A stretch of DNA of 64,000 bases from CAYFZO01 sp964347615 (GCA_964347615.1 CAYFZO010000008.1:11138-75137), one strand, 5' to 3'. Positions 34,853 to 44,378 are shown, counted from the stretch's first letter. The notes: a model not told the origin generated them from the sequence alone. A program made the numbers and translations.

Positions 34853-35528
34853 TCAGTTGGAAGTTTCGGGGGTCTCGGTTTCGAGCACGGTGATTTGCGC
34901 GAGCACCCCGAGCAACGGATAGTCNNNNNNNNNNNNNNNNNNNNNNNNNNNNNNNNNNNNNNNNNNNNNNNNNNNNNNNNNNNNNNNNNNNNNNNNNNNN
35001 NNNNNNNNNNNNNNNNNNNNNNNNCTGCTCGACGGGTTCCGAGGCGGCGAAACCGGGTTCGTAAAGCAGGGTGATCTCCAGCTGGAAATAACGTTCGAAC
35101 GACAGTTTCGCCGTCCCTTTGAGCAAGCCGCCGCGGCGGGCGGGCAGCAGCGAGACGTGGAACGCGTTTTGCGGGTCGTGCACAGGCTGGTTCCATGAGA
35201 TCTGCTGCAGCAGTTCAAAGTCCTCCGCGCGTGCGATTCTTTGCGCTTCCTCGTTCAGCCGGCTTGCGCTTTCGCTCAAGCGGGAGACGTTGTTCTCCGT
35301 GACGCCGGTCTCGGTCGAGAACGGATTGACCCCGGTGTAGACGTCGTCGCCGTGCCGCGGCGAGGCGCGGGCGATATTGTCGGCCTGTTCCGGCGAAGCC
35401 GCGACGTGGCGGAATATCAGCACGTCCACTTGGGCGCGGGTCGGGATCGGTTCCTGCGCCGTCGCCGCCGCCGCGAACAACGTTGCCGGCAGGAGCGCGA
35501 ACGCCAAACGGTTCATGCAAGTCGTCAT
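34853..35528 (-). CDS. csiV: CsiV-like periplasmic protein (contains assembly gap)
   Basis: The ATG overlaps the mfd stop codon (ATGA). The N-terminus MTTCMNRLAFALLPATLFAA, followed by AATAQEP, is a signal peptide. The mature part begins VDVLIFRHV, a pattern I associate with the small CsiV-like proteins encoded downstream of mfd in gammaproteobacteria. The 100-N gap at 34925-35024 falls in the C-terminal third. If the gap is really 72 bp, the frame is preserved and the protein is about 215 residues ending VLETETPETSN; with 100 N the frame is artificially shifted. The family assignment is from position and weak sequence resemblance. Confidence 0.6.
34925..35024. other. Assembly gap (100 N)
   Basis: A run of exactly 100 N is a conventional placeholder of unknown size. 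Comparison with the sister repeat unit predicts 72 true bases here, coding for residues between EPVEQ and DYPLLGVLAQ of the csiV-like protein. Confidence 0.95.
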
Positions 35529-38500
35529 GCGGCTTTCCTTCGGCAATCTATTCGGTCGAGCAGGCGGTGCACGAGTTCCCGACGTTCTTCGGGCTCGACC
35601 GATTCGGTATCGAATATCAACCTGTTGCCGCCGCTGAAACGGTAGGTCTCGGGGCTGTTGCGAACCAGGTTGACGAGGTGCTCCACGTCGATCTTCGAAT
35701 CGGTCTGCGACCGTTCACCGAACTGCAAGCTACCACTTTTCGCCGAGATTTCCAGTTTGCGGATGCCGAGCGCGAAACATCTGAGGCGGATTTCGGCGTT
35801 GGTGAACAAGTTCAGGGCGTGGGCGGGCATCAGGCCGAAACGGTCGATCATCTCCCTCTTCAGATCCTCGAGCGCCTTCTGGTTCTCGGTTGCCGCGATT
35901 CTGCGGTACAGAACCAGCCGCAGGTTGACGTCGGGGAGGTAGTCTTCCGGAATCAACGCGGGTTCCCCCAGGTCGACTTCGGTCACGACGTTCAAGGGCT
36001 GGTCCAGATCGACGTCCTTGCCGGACTTCAGCGTCTCGATCGCGCGCTTGAGCAAGTCGTTGTACATCGTGAAGCCGACTTGCTGGATGTGCCCGCTTTG
36101 GTTGTCGCCGAGCAGCTCGCCGGCGCCGCGGATCTCAAGGTCGTGCGTCGCGAGCGTGAAGCCCGCCCCGATTTCCTCGATGGACTCGACCGCCTCCAGG
36201 CGTTTGCGCGCGTCGCCCGGCAGCAGCGCGCGCGGGCCGCTCAACGCCAGATAGGCGTACGCCTGGTAATGCGAACGTCCGACGCGCCCGCGCATCTGGT
36301 GCATCTGGGCCAAGCCGAAGCGGTCGGCGTTGTTGATGATGATGCTGTTGGCCGAAGGGACGTCCAGGCCGCTTTCGATGATCGTCGTGCACACCAGCAC
36401 GTCGAAACGACGCCGGTAGAAGTCGAGCATCACGGCTTCGAGCTTGCGCGCGCGCATTTGCCCGTGGGCGAAGCGAACGTCCATTTCCGGCAGCAACTCG
36501 CGCAGGCGTTCGGTCAGAGCCTCGAGGTCTTCGACGCGGTTGTGCACGAGGTAGATTTGTCCGCCGCGGTGACGTTCACGCCGGCAGATCTCGCAGACCA
36601 GCGCGTCGTCCCATTGGTTGACGAAAGTCTTGATCGCGCGCCGGTTCGGCGGCGGGGTGGTAATCAGCGACAGATCGCGCAGTCCGCTGAGCGACATGTT
36701 CAAGGTGCGCGGAATCGGCGTCGCGGTCAACGTCAGCACGTCGCTGCCGGCCGCCAGCGATTTCAGCCGTTCCTTGTGGCGTACGCCGAAGCGCTGTTCC
36801 TCGTCGATGACAATCAACCCCAGCCGTTTGTATTTCACGTCCCCGGTCAGCAATCGATGGGTGCCGATGACGACGTCGATCTCGCCGCCGGCAAGACCGT
36901 CGAGGACTTCGCGTTGCCCGGTGCGGGTGACGAAGCGCGACAGCATTTCTATTCTCACCGGCCAGTCGGCGAAGCGCGAGGTGAAACTGTCGAAATGCTG
37001 GGTGGCGAGCAGGGTTGTCGGTACCAGCACCGCGACCTGGCGGTCGTTGTTGACCGCGATGAACGCGGCGCGCATCGCGACCTCGGTCTTGCCGAAACCG
37101 ACGTCGCCGCACACGATTCGATCCATCGGCGCGTCTTTGTGCATGTCGGCGCGGACGTCTTCCATCGCTTTCAGCTGGTCCGGGGTCTCCTCGTAGGGAA
37201 AGGCTTTCGAGAACGTAAGGTATTCCTCGTCGTCGATCGCGTAGGCGACGCCTTTTGACGCCTTGCGCCGGGCTTGCACGTCGAGCAGTTCGGCCGCGAC
37301 GTCGAACGCCTTTTGCGCCGCTTTCTTCTTCGCCTTGCGCCAATGGTCGCCGCCCAATTCGTGCAACGGCGCGACGTCGGTTTCGCCGCCGGTGTAGCGG
37401 GTAACCAGGTGCAAGGACGAGACCGGCACGTAAAGCTTGGCGCCGCCGGCGTATTCGATCACCAGGAATTCGAACCGTTCGCCGCCGACGTCGAGACATT
37501 CCAGACCGCGGTAGCGGCCGACGCCGTGTTCTTCGTGCACGATCGGACAACCGGCGGTGAGGTCGTCGAGGTTGCGGATGATCGCGTCCGCGTCGGGCGT
37601 GCGTTTCGAGGCGCGGCGCGCCGGGGCGCCTTGCCGCCCGAGAATCTGCCCGTCGGAAACCAGCGCGAGTCGCCGGTGCTCGAATTCGGCGCCGGTTTGG
37701 ACGTCGCCGACGCAGATGCACGGCGATTCCCGGCTTTCGCAGAACGCCTGCCAGCCTTCGACGGGGTGAACGTGGATCCCGGCCTTGTGCAGGGTCTGCG
37801 TCAGCTGCTCACGGTAGCCGAGCGATTTCGCCGCAATCAGGACGCGACCGTCAAAATTTTCGAGAAACCGCTTGAGGCCGGCCAGCGGTTGCTTGGTGTG
37901 TTCCTGGATGGACAGCGCCGGCAACAGGCGGGTGGCGCCGTCGCGCGCCTTGCCTCTCGCGTCCTTGAACGAGCAAATCTCGACGCTGGCGAAGTCCTTG
38001 AGGCATCGGCGCAAGGTGCGTTCGGACATGAACAGGCGTTCGGGCGGCAACGGCGGACGTTCGCGGGCAAGCCGCGCCTGCTCGTGGCGCTGCGTGATGA
38101 GCCGCCAATGTTCCTTGATTGTCTCGAACGTGCCTTCGGGCAGGAAAACGACCGTGTTGTCCGGCAAGTAGTCGAACAGGGTGGACATCTCGTCGAAAAA
38201 CAACGGCAGGTAGTATTCGATGCCTCCGGGAATGACGCCGTTGCTGACGTCGTGGTAGAGGCGGGTGTCGGTGTCTTCGATCGCGGCGCGGAAATTGCGG
38301 CGGAACTTGTTGAGCGAGCTTTCGCCGGAATTGAACTCGCGTGCCGGTTGGACCAGTACCGAATCCACCCGCTTGACCGAGGTTTGGTCTTCCGGGGAGA
38401 ACAATCGCAGGCTTTCGATACGGTCGTCGAACAGGTCGACGCGCACCGGCAACTTGTTTCCCGGGGGATGGAAATCAATGATCGAGCCGCGTACGGCGTA

Positions 38501-38995
38501 CTCGCCGGGTGCGGTGACCTGTGACGCCGGCGCGTAGCAGTTGTCCGCGAGCTTGCGGCGGAAATCGTCGAAATCCAGCACGTCGCCGGTTTTCAGGGAG
38601 AACACCGCGGTGCGTATGAACTCCGCCGGCACGACGTATTGCAGCAGGGTGTCCGCGGCGACGATGCACGTGCCGTTGGACGTCTCCGGCAGGCGGTGCA
38701 GGGTGTCGACGCGCTTTGCCGTGATTTCCTCGCGGGGGGAGAACACGTCGTAAGGCAGGGTTTCCCAGTCGGGCAGCAGGAATACGTTGTCCGGGTCTTG
38801 GGAGAAGAAACGCAGCTCGGTTTTGAGCCGGTGTGCCGCGGTCATGTCGGGTGCGACGACCAACGCCGGGACGCCTGCGGCCGCGACCGAGCGTACCACC
38901 GCCTCGGCCTGCGCACAGGCGTAGAGGCGTCCCCAGCGGACGTGCTTGCCGGCGCCGGAAGGCAGGGACAAGCCGTTTACGGGCTTTGTGGCCAC
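35525..38995 (-). CDS. mfd: Transcription-repair coupling factor
   Basis: This protein of about 1156 residues removes RNA polymerase stalled at lesions and recruits UvrA. The N-terminal UvrB-homology region includes LLPDWETLPYDVFSPREEI. The RNA-polymerase interaction domain includes EEHGVGRYRGLECLD. The translocase has Walker A GDVGFGKTEVAMRAAF (near 625), IVIDEEQRFG (near 725) and LLGDNQSGHIQQVGF toward the C-terminal domain. The open frame extends up to 39196, but that part overlaps the sulfotransferase gene. GTG at 38995 gives VATKPVNGLSLPSGAGKHV, a natural N-terminus, and a length close to E. coli Mfd (1148). Confidence 0.95.
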   Translation of the reverse strand: MATKPVNGLSLPSGAGKHVRWGRLYACAQAEAVVRSVAAAGVPALVVAPDMTAAHRLKTELRFFSQDPDNVFLLPDWETLPYDVFSPREEITAKRVDTLHRLPETSNGTCIVAADTLLQYVVPAEFIRTAVFSLKTGDVLDFDDFRRKLADNCYAPASQVTAPGEYAVRGSIIDFHPPGNKLPVRVDLFDDRIESLRLFSPEDQTSVKRVDSVLVQPAREFNSGESSLNKFRRNFRAAIEDTDTRLYHDVSNGVIPGGIEYYLPLFFDEMSTLFDYLPDNTVVFLPEGTFETIKEHWRLITQRHEQARLARERPPLPPERLFMSERTLRRCLKDFASVEICSFKDARGKARDGATRLLPALSIQEHTKQPLAGLKRFLENFDGRVLIAAKSLGYREQLTQTLHKAGIHVHPVEGWQAFCESRESPCICVGDVQTGAEFEHRRLALVSDGQILGRQGAPARRASKRTPDADAIIRNLDDLTAGCPIVHEEHGVGRYRGLECLDVGGERFEFLVIEYAGGAKLYVPVSSLHLVTRYTGGETDVAPLHELGGDHWRKAKKKAAQKAFDVAAELLDVQARRKASKGVAYAIDDEEYLTFSKAFPYEETPDQLKAMEDVRADMHKDAPMDRIVCGDVGFGKTEVAMRAAFIAVNNDRQVAVLVPTTLLATQHFDSFTSRFADWPVRIEMLSRFVTRTGQREVLDGLAGGEIDVVIGTHRLLTGDVKYKRLGLIVIDEEQRFGVRHKERLKSLAAGSDVLTLTATPIPRTLNMSLSGLRDLSLITTPPPNRRAIKTFVNQWDDALVCEICRRERHRGGQIYLVHNRVEDLEALTERLRELLPEMDVRFAHGQMRARKLEAVMLDFYRRRFDVLVCTTIIESGLDVPSANSIIINNADRFGLAQMHQMRGRVGRSHYQAYAYLALSGPRALLPGDARKRLEAVESIEEIGAGFTLATHDLEIRGAGELLGDNQSGHIQQVGFTMYNDLLKRAIETLKSGKDVDLDQPLNVVTEVDLGEPALIPEDYLPDVNLRLVLYRRIAATENQKALEDLKREMIDRFGLMPAHALNLFTNAEIRLRCFALGIRKLEISAKSGSLQFGERSQTDSKIDVEHLVNLVRNSPETYRFSGGNRLIFDTESVEPEERRELVHRLLDRIDCRRKAA

Positions 38996-39038
38996 GATTG
39001 CGGGACCATCATAGCCGCTTTGAATAGAGGATGTAACT

Positions 39039-39905
39039 TCAACCGGTTCCGGTTTTTTTCCTCTCCGGGGTTTTATGAGTGAACGGGGTGAGGAGACGTT
39101 GCACGCGCCGGAATCGCCCGGCTCGCTTCTTTTCACGGGCGTCGAGCTCGCCCCATTGCCGTTCGAACGTCCGCTCGGCGTAACCGTAAATCTCATAGTC
39201 GGCCCAGTTGAGTTCCTTGAAGCGGGCGATCACTTCGCGGCTCAGGCTGGATAGGGAGCCTTCAGGACGCCTGGTTACATTGTGTGTCAGATAGGGGCGG
39301 AGAGGGAGTTTCAGTTTGCGGGAAAGAAGGAAAACCGAATCGACGTTTCTTTCGGTCAAGCCGATGAAGGCGAATTGCTCCCGCAGCCTGGTTTTGACCT
39401 GTTCCACCAGATCCGAGGTCATCGGTTGTGGGTCGTGCGTGCGGAGAGGATCGGAGAACAAACGCACCGAAGGGTTGTCGATCAGGAAATCCTTGACGTC
39501 GTCGTGCTGGATCAGGAATTTCTCCAATGTGATTTTCTTTTCGATGAACCTGCGGTGCCAGCGATGTCCTGACCATCGCAGGACGTGACTGTAATTTGAA
39601 ATCGCCTTCGGCAAGGGGTCGCGAAAGCAAGTGAAGTAGATGCACGGGCGCGACGTTGCACGGTGAATGACGCCCGTCGGAATGTGCCCGCTGATGAAGT
39701 CGAGTGCATTCCTTTGATTTGCCGGCTTGTCGAAAAATCGTTCCTGCAGGTGATCTGGGTTGCTGATGCGGATGTTTTTTGGGAAGCGTTTTCTCAGATA
39801 ATAGTAAATCGTGGTGCCGCCGGTTTTCGGGACGTGGACGAACACGACAACGGGACGTGTGTTCGGGTCGAAAGAAGCGACGATGCCGGATTTCGTCGGT
39901 TTCAT
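39039..39905 (-). CDS. Sulfotransferase-family protein, tandem copy 1
   Basis: This 288-residue protein has the PAPS-binding 5'-phosphosulfate loop VFVHVPKTGGTTIYYYL near the N-terminus and the 3'-phosphate-binding segment CFRDPLPKAISNYSH (about 95-110), as in membrane-type carbohydrate sulfotransferases. No signal peptide or membrane segment is obvious. It is probably a cytoplasmic enzyme modifying a glycan or lipid, but the acceptor is unknown. It is the last of four tandem paralogues on the minus strand. The region from about RWHRRFIEKK to the C-terminus is practically identical in all four. A TTG five codons upstream is an alternative start. Confidence 0.82.
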   Translation of the reverse strand: MKPTKSGIVASFDPNTRPVVVFVHVPKTGGTTIYYYLRKRFPKNIRISNPDHLQERFFDKPANQRNALDFISGHIPTGVIHRATSRPCIYFTCFRDPLPKAISNYSHVLRWSGHRWHRRFIEKKITLEKFLIQHDDVKDFLIDNPSVRLFSDPLRTHDPQPMTSDLVEQVKTRLREQFAFIGLTERNVDSVFLLSRKLKLPLRPYLTHNVTRRPEGSLSSLSREVIARFKELNWADYEIYGYAERTFERQWGELDAREKKRAGRFRRVQRLLTPFTHKTPERKKTGTG

Positions 39906-40096
39906 GGAGTCAGTACGCAATAAACGGCGACGGCTTCGGTCGGCGCCGTGGGGCGCCTAAGATACCCCATCGGCGGCGGCGGCACCCGTCGCGGGAGGTC
40001 ACGTCGGTGCTGGGGCTCAGACCGTCCGTAATTGGTCGACGTCAAACTCAAATCCTCTTGATATTGATTTCCGGAGCGAACGTATCGCTTACGTTT

Positions 40097-40948
40097 CTAC
40101 CTTCTATCCAGAGCTTTGTGACTGAACGGGGTGAGGAAACGTTGCACGCGCCGGAATCGTCCGGCTCGCTTTTTCTCACGGACGTCGAGCTCGCCCCATT
40201 GCCGTTCGAACGTCCGTTCGGCGTAACCGTAAATCTCATAGTCGGCCCAGTTGAGTTCCTTGAAGCGGGCGATCACTTCGCGGCTCAGGCTGGATAGGGA
40301 GCCTTCAGGACGCCTGGTTACATTGTGTGTCAGATAGGGGCGGAGAGGGAGTTTCAGTTTGCGGGAAAGAAGGAAAACCGAATCGACGTTTCTTTCGGTC
40401 AAGCCGATGAAGGCGAATTGCTCCCGCAGCCTGGTTTTGACCTGTTCCACCAGATCCGAGGTCATCGGTTGTGGGTCGTGCGTGCGGAGAGGATCGGAGA
40501 ACAAACGCACCGAAGGGTTGTCGATCAGGAAATCCTTGACGTCGTCGTGCTGGATCAGGAATTTCTCCAATGTGATTTTCTTTTCGATGAACCTGCGGTG
40601 CCAGCGATGTCCTGACCATCGCAGGACGTGACTGTAATTTGAAATCGCCTTCGGCAAGGGGTCGCGAAAGCAAGTGAAGTAGATGCACGGGCGCGACGTT
40701 GCACGGTGAATGACGCCCGTCGGAATGTGCCCGCTGATGAAGTCGAGTGCATTCCTTTGATTTGCCGGCTTGTCGAGAAATCGTTCCTGCAGCTGATCTG
40801 GGTCGCTGATGCGGGCGTTTTTTCGGAAGTATCTTTTCAGATAACGGTAAATCGTGGTGCCGCCGGTTTTCGGGACGTGGACGAACACGACAACGGGGGG
40901 TGTGTTCGAATCGAAAGAAGTGACGATGCCGGATTTCATCGGTTTCAC
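40097..40948 (-). CDS. Sulfotransferase-family protein, tandem copy 2
   Basis: This 283-residue paralogue has VFVHVPKTGGTTIYRYL and CFRDPLPKAISNYSH intact. It differs from copy 1 mainly in the first ~70 residues (for example RYLKRYFRKNARISDPDQLQ versus YYLRKRFPKNIRISNPDHLQ) and at the extreme C-terminus (FSHKALDRR). The position equivalent to the copy-1 ATG is GTG at 40948; an ATG lies three codons downstream. It is separated from its neighbours by spacers that share a ~110-bp repeat. Confidence 0.82.
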   Translation of the reverse strand: MKPMKSGIVTSFDSNTPPVVVFVHVPKTGGTTIYRYLKRYFRKNARISDPDQLQERFLDKPANQRNALDFISGHIPTGVIHRATSRPCIYFTCFRDPLPKAISNYSHVLRWSGHRWHRRFIEKKITLEKFLIQHDDVKDFLIDNPSVRLFSDPLRTHDPQPMTSDLVEQVKTRLREQFAFIGLTERNVDSVFLLSRKLKLPLRPYLTHNVTRRPEGSLSSLSREVIARFKELNWADYEIYGYAERTFERQWGELDVREKKRAGRFRRVQRFLTPFSHKALDRR

Positions 40949-41146
40949 GGAGTCAGCACACAATAAACGGCGACGGCTTCGGTCGTCGTCGTGAAGCGCA
41001 GAAGATACCTCAGTGGGGGATACCTCACCGGGAGCGGCGGCACCCGTCGCGGGAGGTCACGTCGGTGTTGGGGTTCAGACCGTCCGTAATTGGTCGACGT
41101 CAAACTCGAATCCTCTTGATATTGATTTCCGGAGCGAACGCGTCAC

Positions 41147-42004
41147 TTACGTTTCTACTATATACGGAGCTTTGTGGCTGAGCGGGGTGAGGAAACGTTG
41201 TACGCGCCGGAATCGTCCGGCTCGCTTCTTTTCACGGGCGTCGAGCTCGCCCCATTGCCGTTCGAACGTCCGCTCGGCGTAACCGTAAATCTCATAGTCG
41301 GCCCAGTTGAGTTCCTTGAAGCGGGCGATCACTTCGCGGCTCAGGCTGGATAGGGAGCCTTCAGGACGCCTGGTTACATTGTGTGTCAGATAGGGGCGGA
41401 GAGGGAGTTTCAGTTTGCGGGAAAGAAGGAAAACCGAATCGACGTTTCTTTCGGTCAAGCCGATGAAGGCGAATTGCTCCCGCAGCCTGGTTTTGACCTG
41501 TTCCACCAGATCCGAGGTCATCGGTTGTGGGTCGTGCGTGCGGAGAGGATCGGAGAACAAACGCACCGAAGGGTTGTCGATCAGGAAATCCTTGACGTCG
41601 TCGTGCTGGATCAGGAATTTCTCCAATGTGATTTTCTTTTCGATGAACCTGCGGTGCCAGCGATGTCCTGACCATCGCAGGACGTGACTGTAATTTGAAA
41701 TCGCCTTCGGCAAGGGGTCGCGAAAGCAAGTGAAGTAGATGCACGGGCGCGACGTTGCACGGTGAATGACGCCCGTCGGAATGTGCCCGCTGATGAAGTC
41801 GAGTGCATTCCTTTGATTTGCCGGCTTGTCGAGAAATCGTTCCTGCAGCTGATCTGGGTCGCTGATGCGGGCGTTTTTTCGGAAGTATCTTTTCAGATAA
41901 CGGTAAATCGTGGTGCCGCCGGTTTTCGGGACGTGGACGAACACGACAACGGGGGGTGTGTTCGGGTCGAAGGAAGCGACGATGCCGGATTTCATCGGTT
42001 TCAT
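41147..42004 (-). CDS. Sulfotransferase-family protein, tandem copy 3
   Basis: This 285-residue paralogue is almost identical to copy 2 over its whole length, with the same PAPS-binding motifs. The C-terminal tail ends LSHKAPYIVET instead of FSHKALDRR. The ATG at 42004 aligns with the copy-1 start. The near-identity of copies 2 and 3 indicates the most recent duplication or conversion in the array. Confidence 0.82.
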   Translation of the reverse strand: MKPMKSGIVASFDPNTPPVVVFVHVPKTGGTTIYRYLKRYFRKNARISDPDQLQERFLDKPANQRNALDFISGHIPTGVIHRATSRPCIYFTCFRDPLPKAISNYSHVLRWSGHRWHRRFIEKKITLEKFLIQHDDVKDFLIDNPSVRLFSDPLRTHDPQPMTSDLVEQVKTRLREQFAFIGLTERNVDSVFLLSRKLKLPLRPYLTHNVTRRPEGSLSSLSREVIARFKELNWADYEIYGYAERTFERQWGELDAREKKRAGRFRRVQRFLTPLSHKAPYIVET

Positions 42005-42187
42005 GGAGTTAGCACGCAATAAACGGCGACGGCTTCGGTCGTCGCCGTGAGGCGCCTAAGATACCCCATTGGGAGCGGCGGCACCCGTCGCGGGAGGTCA
42101 CGTCGGTGTTGAGGTTCAGACCGTCCGCAATTGGTCGACGCCAAACTCAAATCCTCTCGATATTGATTTCCGGAGCGAACGCATCGC

Positions 42188-43039
42188 TTACATTTCTACT
42201 ATATCCGGGGCTTTGCGATTGAACGGGGTGAGGAAACGTTGCATGCGCCGGAATCGCCCGGCTCGCTTCTTTTCACGGACGTCGAGCTCGCCCCATTGCC
42301 GTTCGAACGTCCGTTCAGCGTAACCGTAAATCTCATAGTCGGCCCAGTTGAGTTCCTTGAAGCGGGCGATCACTTCGCGGCTCAGGCTGGATAGGGAGCC
42401 TTCAGGACGCCTGGTTACATTGTGTGTCAGATAGGGGCGGAGAGGGAGTTTCAGTTTGCGGGAAAGAAGGAAAACCGAATCGACGTTTCTTTCGGTCAAG
42501 CCGATGAAGGCGAATTGCTCCCGCAGCCTGGTTTTGACCTGTTCCACCAGATCCGAGGTCATCGGTTGTGGGTCGTGCGTGCGGAGAGGATCGGAGAACA
42601 AACGCACCGAAGGGTTGTCGATCAGGAAATCCTTGACGTCGTCGTGCTGGATCAGGAATTTCTCCAATGTGATTTTCTTTTCGATGAACCTGCGGTGCCA
42701 GCGATGCCTTGGCCATCGCAGGACGTGGCCGTAATTTGAAATCGCCTTCGGCAAGGGATCGCGGAAGCAAGTTAAGTAGATGCACGGGCGCGACGTTGCA
42801 CGGCGGATGGCGTCCGTCGGGACGTGTCCGCTGATGAAGTCGAATGCATCCCTTTGATCTGCCGGTTTGTCGAGAAACAGCTTTTGCAGCTGATCCGTGC
42901 TGTCGATGCGGAGGTTTTTTCGGAAGAATCTTTTCAAATAACGGCAAACCGTGGCGCCGCCGGTTTTCGGGACGTGGACGAACACGACGACGGGGCGAGC
43001 TTCCGGATTGGAAGAAACGGTGATATCAGATTGGGTCAT
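42188..43039 (-). CDS. Sulfotransferase-family protein, tandem copy 4
   Basis: This 283-residue protein is the first gene of the array in transcription order and the most divergent at the N-terminus: MTQSDITVSSNPEARP, VPKTGGATVCRYLKRFF, QLQKLFLDKPADQRDAFDF. From RWHRRFIEKKITLEK onward it is identical to the other copies, including at nucleotide level for several hundred bases. It has a recognisable ribosome-binding site (AAGG four bases before ATG) and begins 50 bp after the fccB stop. It may therefore be the ancestral member and be read through from fccAB. Confidence 0.83.
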   Translation of the reverse strand: MTQSDITVSSNPEARPVVVFVHVPKTGGATVCRYLKRFFRKNLRIDSTDQLQKLFLDKPADQRDAFDFISGHVPTDAIRRATSRPCIYLTCFRDPLPKAISNYGHVLRWPRHRWHRRFIEKKITLEKFLIQHDDVKDFLIDNPSVRLFSDPLRTHDPQPMTSDLVEQVKTRLREQFAFIGLTERNVDSVFLLSRKLKLPLRPYLTHNVTRRPEGSLSSLSREVIARFKELNWADYEIYGYAERTFERQWGELDVREKKRAGRFRRMQRFLTPFNRKAPDIVEM

Positions 43040-43089
43040 GCTGCCTTATCCAGGTGCGCCGCCGGCGCCTTGCGGAGCGGAAACAAGGT

Positions 43090-44364
43090 TCAGGCAAACA
43101 TGTCGTGCACGATGTTTTCGAACCAGCTGTAGGCGTATTCGGCTTCGCGTTGCTTTATTGCTGGAGAAGCGTCGGCTGGCGACAGACCGCCCGCTACTTT
43201 CTTGATCGAGCTTTTGTCTTCGGCGAGGCGGTACACCGCCGCGACGGAAATGCCGTATCCGGGGGCCGCAATGCTGTAGCAGGTATTCACGTACGACGGG
43301 GTCCCGACGGGTTCGCCTTTGAGCAGCGAGACCACCGCCGCCGCGCAGACTTTCGCTGCCGAATTCGCGGCGTAACCCGACTTCGGTAAGGCGTTCGCGA
43401 TGCTTGCGTCGCCGACGATATGCACGCCGGGCCGCAGCTTGGATTCAAAAGTGTCGAGGTGAACCGGGCACCAGCCGCTGTCGTCGGTTACGCCGGCGGC
43501 GTGCGCGATGTGTCCCGCTTTTTGCGGCGGGATAACGTTGACGACGTCGGCTTTGAGGTCTTCGAGCTCGGTCGAGACGAGTTTTTCCTTGATCGAGACG
43601 CCGACCACGCCGCTGCCGGTGTCGGACCTCGGGCGCCATTCGATCATGCCGTCGTAGAGCTCCTTCCACGCTTGGGTGAATAAGCCTTGCTTCGAGAATT
43701 TGTCCTTTGCGTCAATCACCATGATTTTCGACTTGGGCTTGTGGCTTTTCAGGTAGTGGGCAATCTGGCAGGTTCTTTCATAAGGTCCCGGCGGGCAGCG
43801 GAAAGGATTGCCGGGGGGGGCGATGATGACCAGTCCGCCGTCGTCCATGGCCTTGAGCTGGTTGAACAGCAACGTGGTCTGTGCGCCGGCCTTGTAGGCG
43901 TGCGGCATCGCTTCGGCGGCTTTCTCGTCGTATCCTTCGATTGCATCCCAGAGGAAATCGATGCCGGGGGACAGCACCAGGCGGTCGTATTGGAGCTTGC
44001 CGCCGCTTGCCGTGGCGACCGTTTTCTTTGAGACGTCCACTCCGACCGCTTTGTCGTGCACGACGTTGACGCCGTGCGCGGACAAGCCCGTGTAGTTGAA
44101 TTTCAGGGTTTCGACGTCGCGTTCACCGCCGAGCACTTCGTTGCTCATGAAGCAGGTGTAGTAGTGCTCGTTCATCTCGACCAGCGTCACGTCGATTGAC
44201 GGGTCGCCCATCTTGACGTATTTGGCGACGATTGCGCCGCCGGCGCCGCCGCCGACCACGACCACCTTTTTCGTCGCGCCGGACGCGACGTACGGAAAGG
44301 AAAGGCCGGCTGCAGCCGACGCGCCCGCGGCCTTGATGAAGTTGCGTCTGTTCAGTTTGGGCAT
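43090..44364 (-). CDS. fccB: Flavocytochrome c sulfide dehydrogenase, flavoprotein subunit
   Basis: This 424-residue periplasmic flavoprotein oxidises sulfide and passes electrons to the FccA haems. The Tat signal reads NRRNFIKAAGASAAAGLSF. The FAD-binding dinucleotide fold is KVVVVGGGAGGAIVAKYV, followed by VTLVEMNEHYYTCFMSNEV. The conserved cysteine pair is in NPFRCPPGPYERTCQIAHYL, positioned as in sulfide dehydrogenases. The C-terminal part, NTCYSIAAPGYGISVAAVY, matches the FccB dimerisation domain. It begins 14 bp after fccA behind AAAGGAGGG. Expression of sulfide oxidation is inferred from gene content. Confidence 0.93.
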   Translation of the reverse strand: MPKLNRRNFIKAAGASAAAGLSFPYVASGATKKVVVVGGGAGGAIVAKYVKMGDPSIDVTLVEMNEHYYTCFMSNEVLGGERDVETLKFNYTGLSAHGVNVVHDKAVGVDVSKKTVATASGGKLQYDRLVLSPGIDFLWDAIEGYDEKAAEAMPHAYKAGAQTTLLFNQLKAMDDGGLVIIAPPGNPFRCPPGPYERTCQIAHYLKSHKPKSKIMVIDAKDKFSKQGLFTQAWKELYDGMIEWRPRSDTGSGVVGVSIKEKLVSTELEDLKADVVNVIPPQKAGHIAHAAGVTDDSGWCPVHLDTFESKLRPGVHIVGDASIANALPKSGYAANSAAKVCAAAVVSLLKGEPVGTPSYVNTCYSIAAPGYGISVAAVYRLAEDKSSIKKVAGGLSPADASPAIKQREAEYAYSWFENIVHDMFA

Positions 44365-44378
44365 TTCCGTTCCCTCCT

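Larger units (their letters stand above)
34454..35079. repeat. 299-bp tandem duplication at the gltX/csiV junction
   Basis: Unit 1 is 34454-34752 (299 bp). Unit 2 is 34753-35079, containing the 100-N gap. Each carries the last part of gltX and the last part of convergent csiV. Units differ at roughly 5% of comparable positions. Unit 1 contains 72 bp where unit 2 has the Ns, so replacing 100 N by 72 bases makes unit 2 exactly 299 bp. Confidence 0.85.
39980..42190 (-). repeat. Repeated ~110-bp spacers in the sulfotransferase array
   Basis: The three gaps between the four sulfotransferase genes (about 39980-40083, 41039-41157, 42079-42196) carry the same sequence, recognisable by ACCCGTCGCGGGAGGTCACG, CAGACCGTCCG and TTGATTTCCGGAGCGAACG. 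The copies show the array grew by tandem duplication of roughly 1.05-kb units that include the spacer. No clear promoter or terminator is evident in them. Confidence 0.75.

Noticed and set aside
37274..38524. 416-codon plus-strand frame opposite mfd
   Set aside because: Antisense shadow of mfd with no motif.
34996..39196. Possible longer Mfd starting at 39196 inside the sulfotransferase gene
   Set aside because: The extra 67 residues are an out-of-frame reading of the sulfotransferase C-terminus. The GTG at 38995 gives a normal Mfd length and N-terminus.
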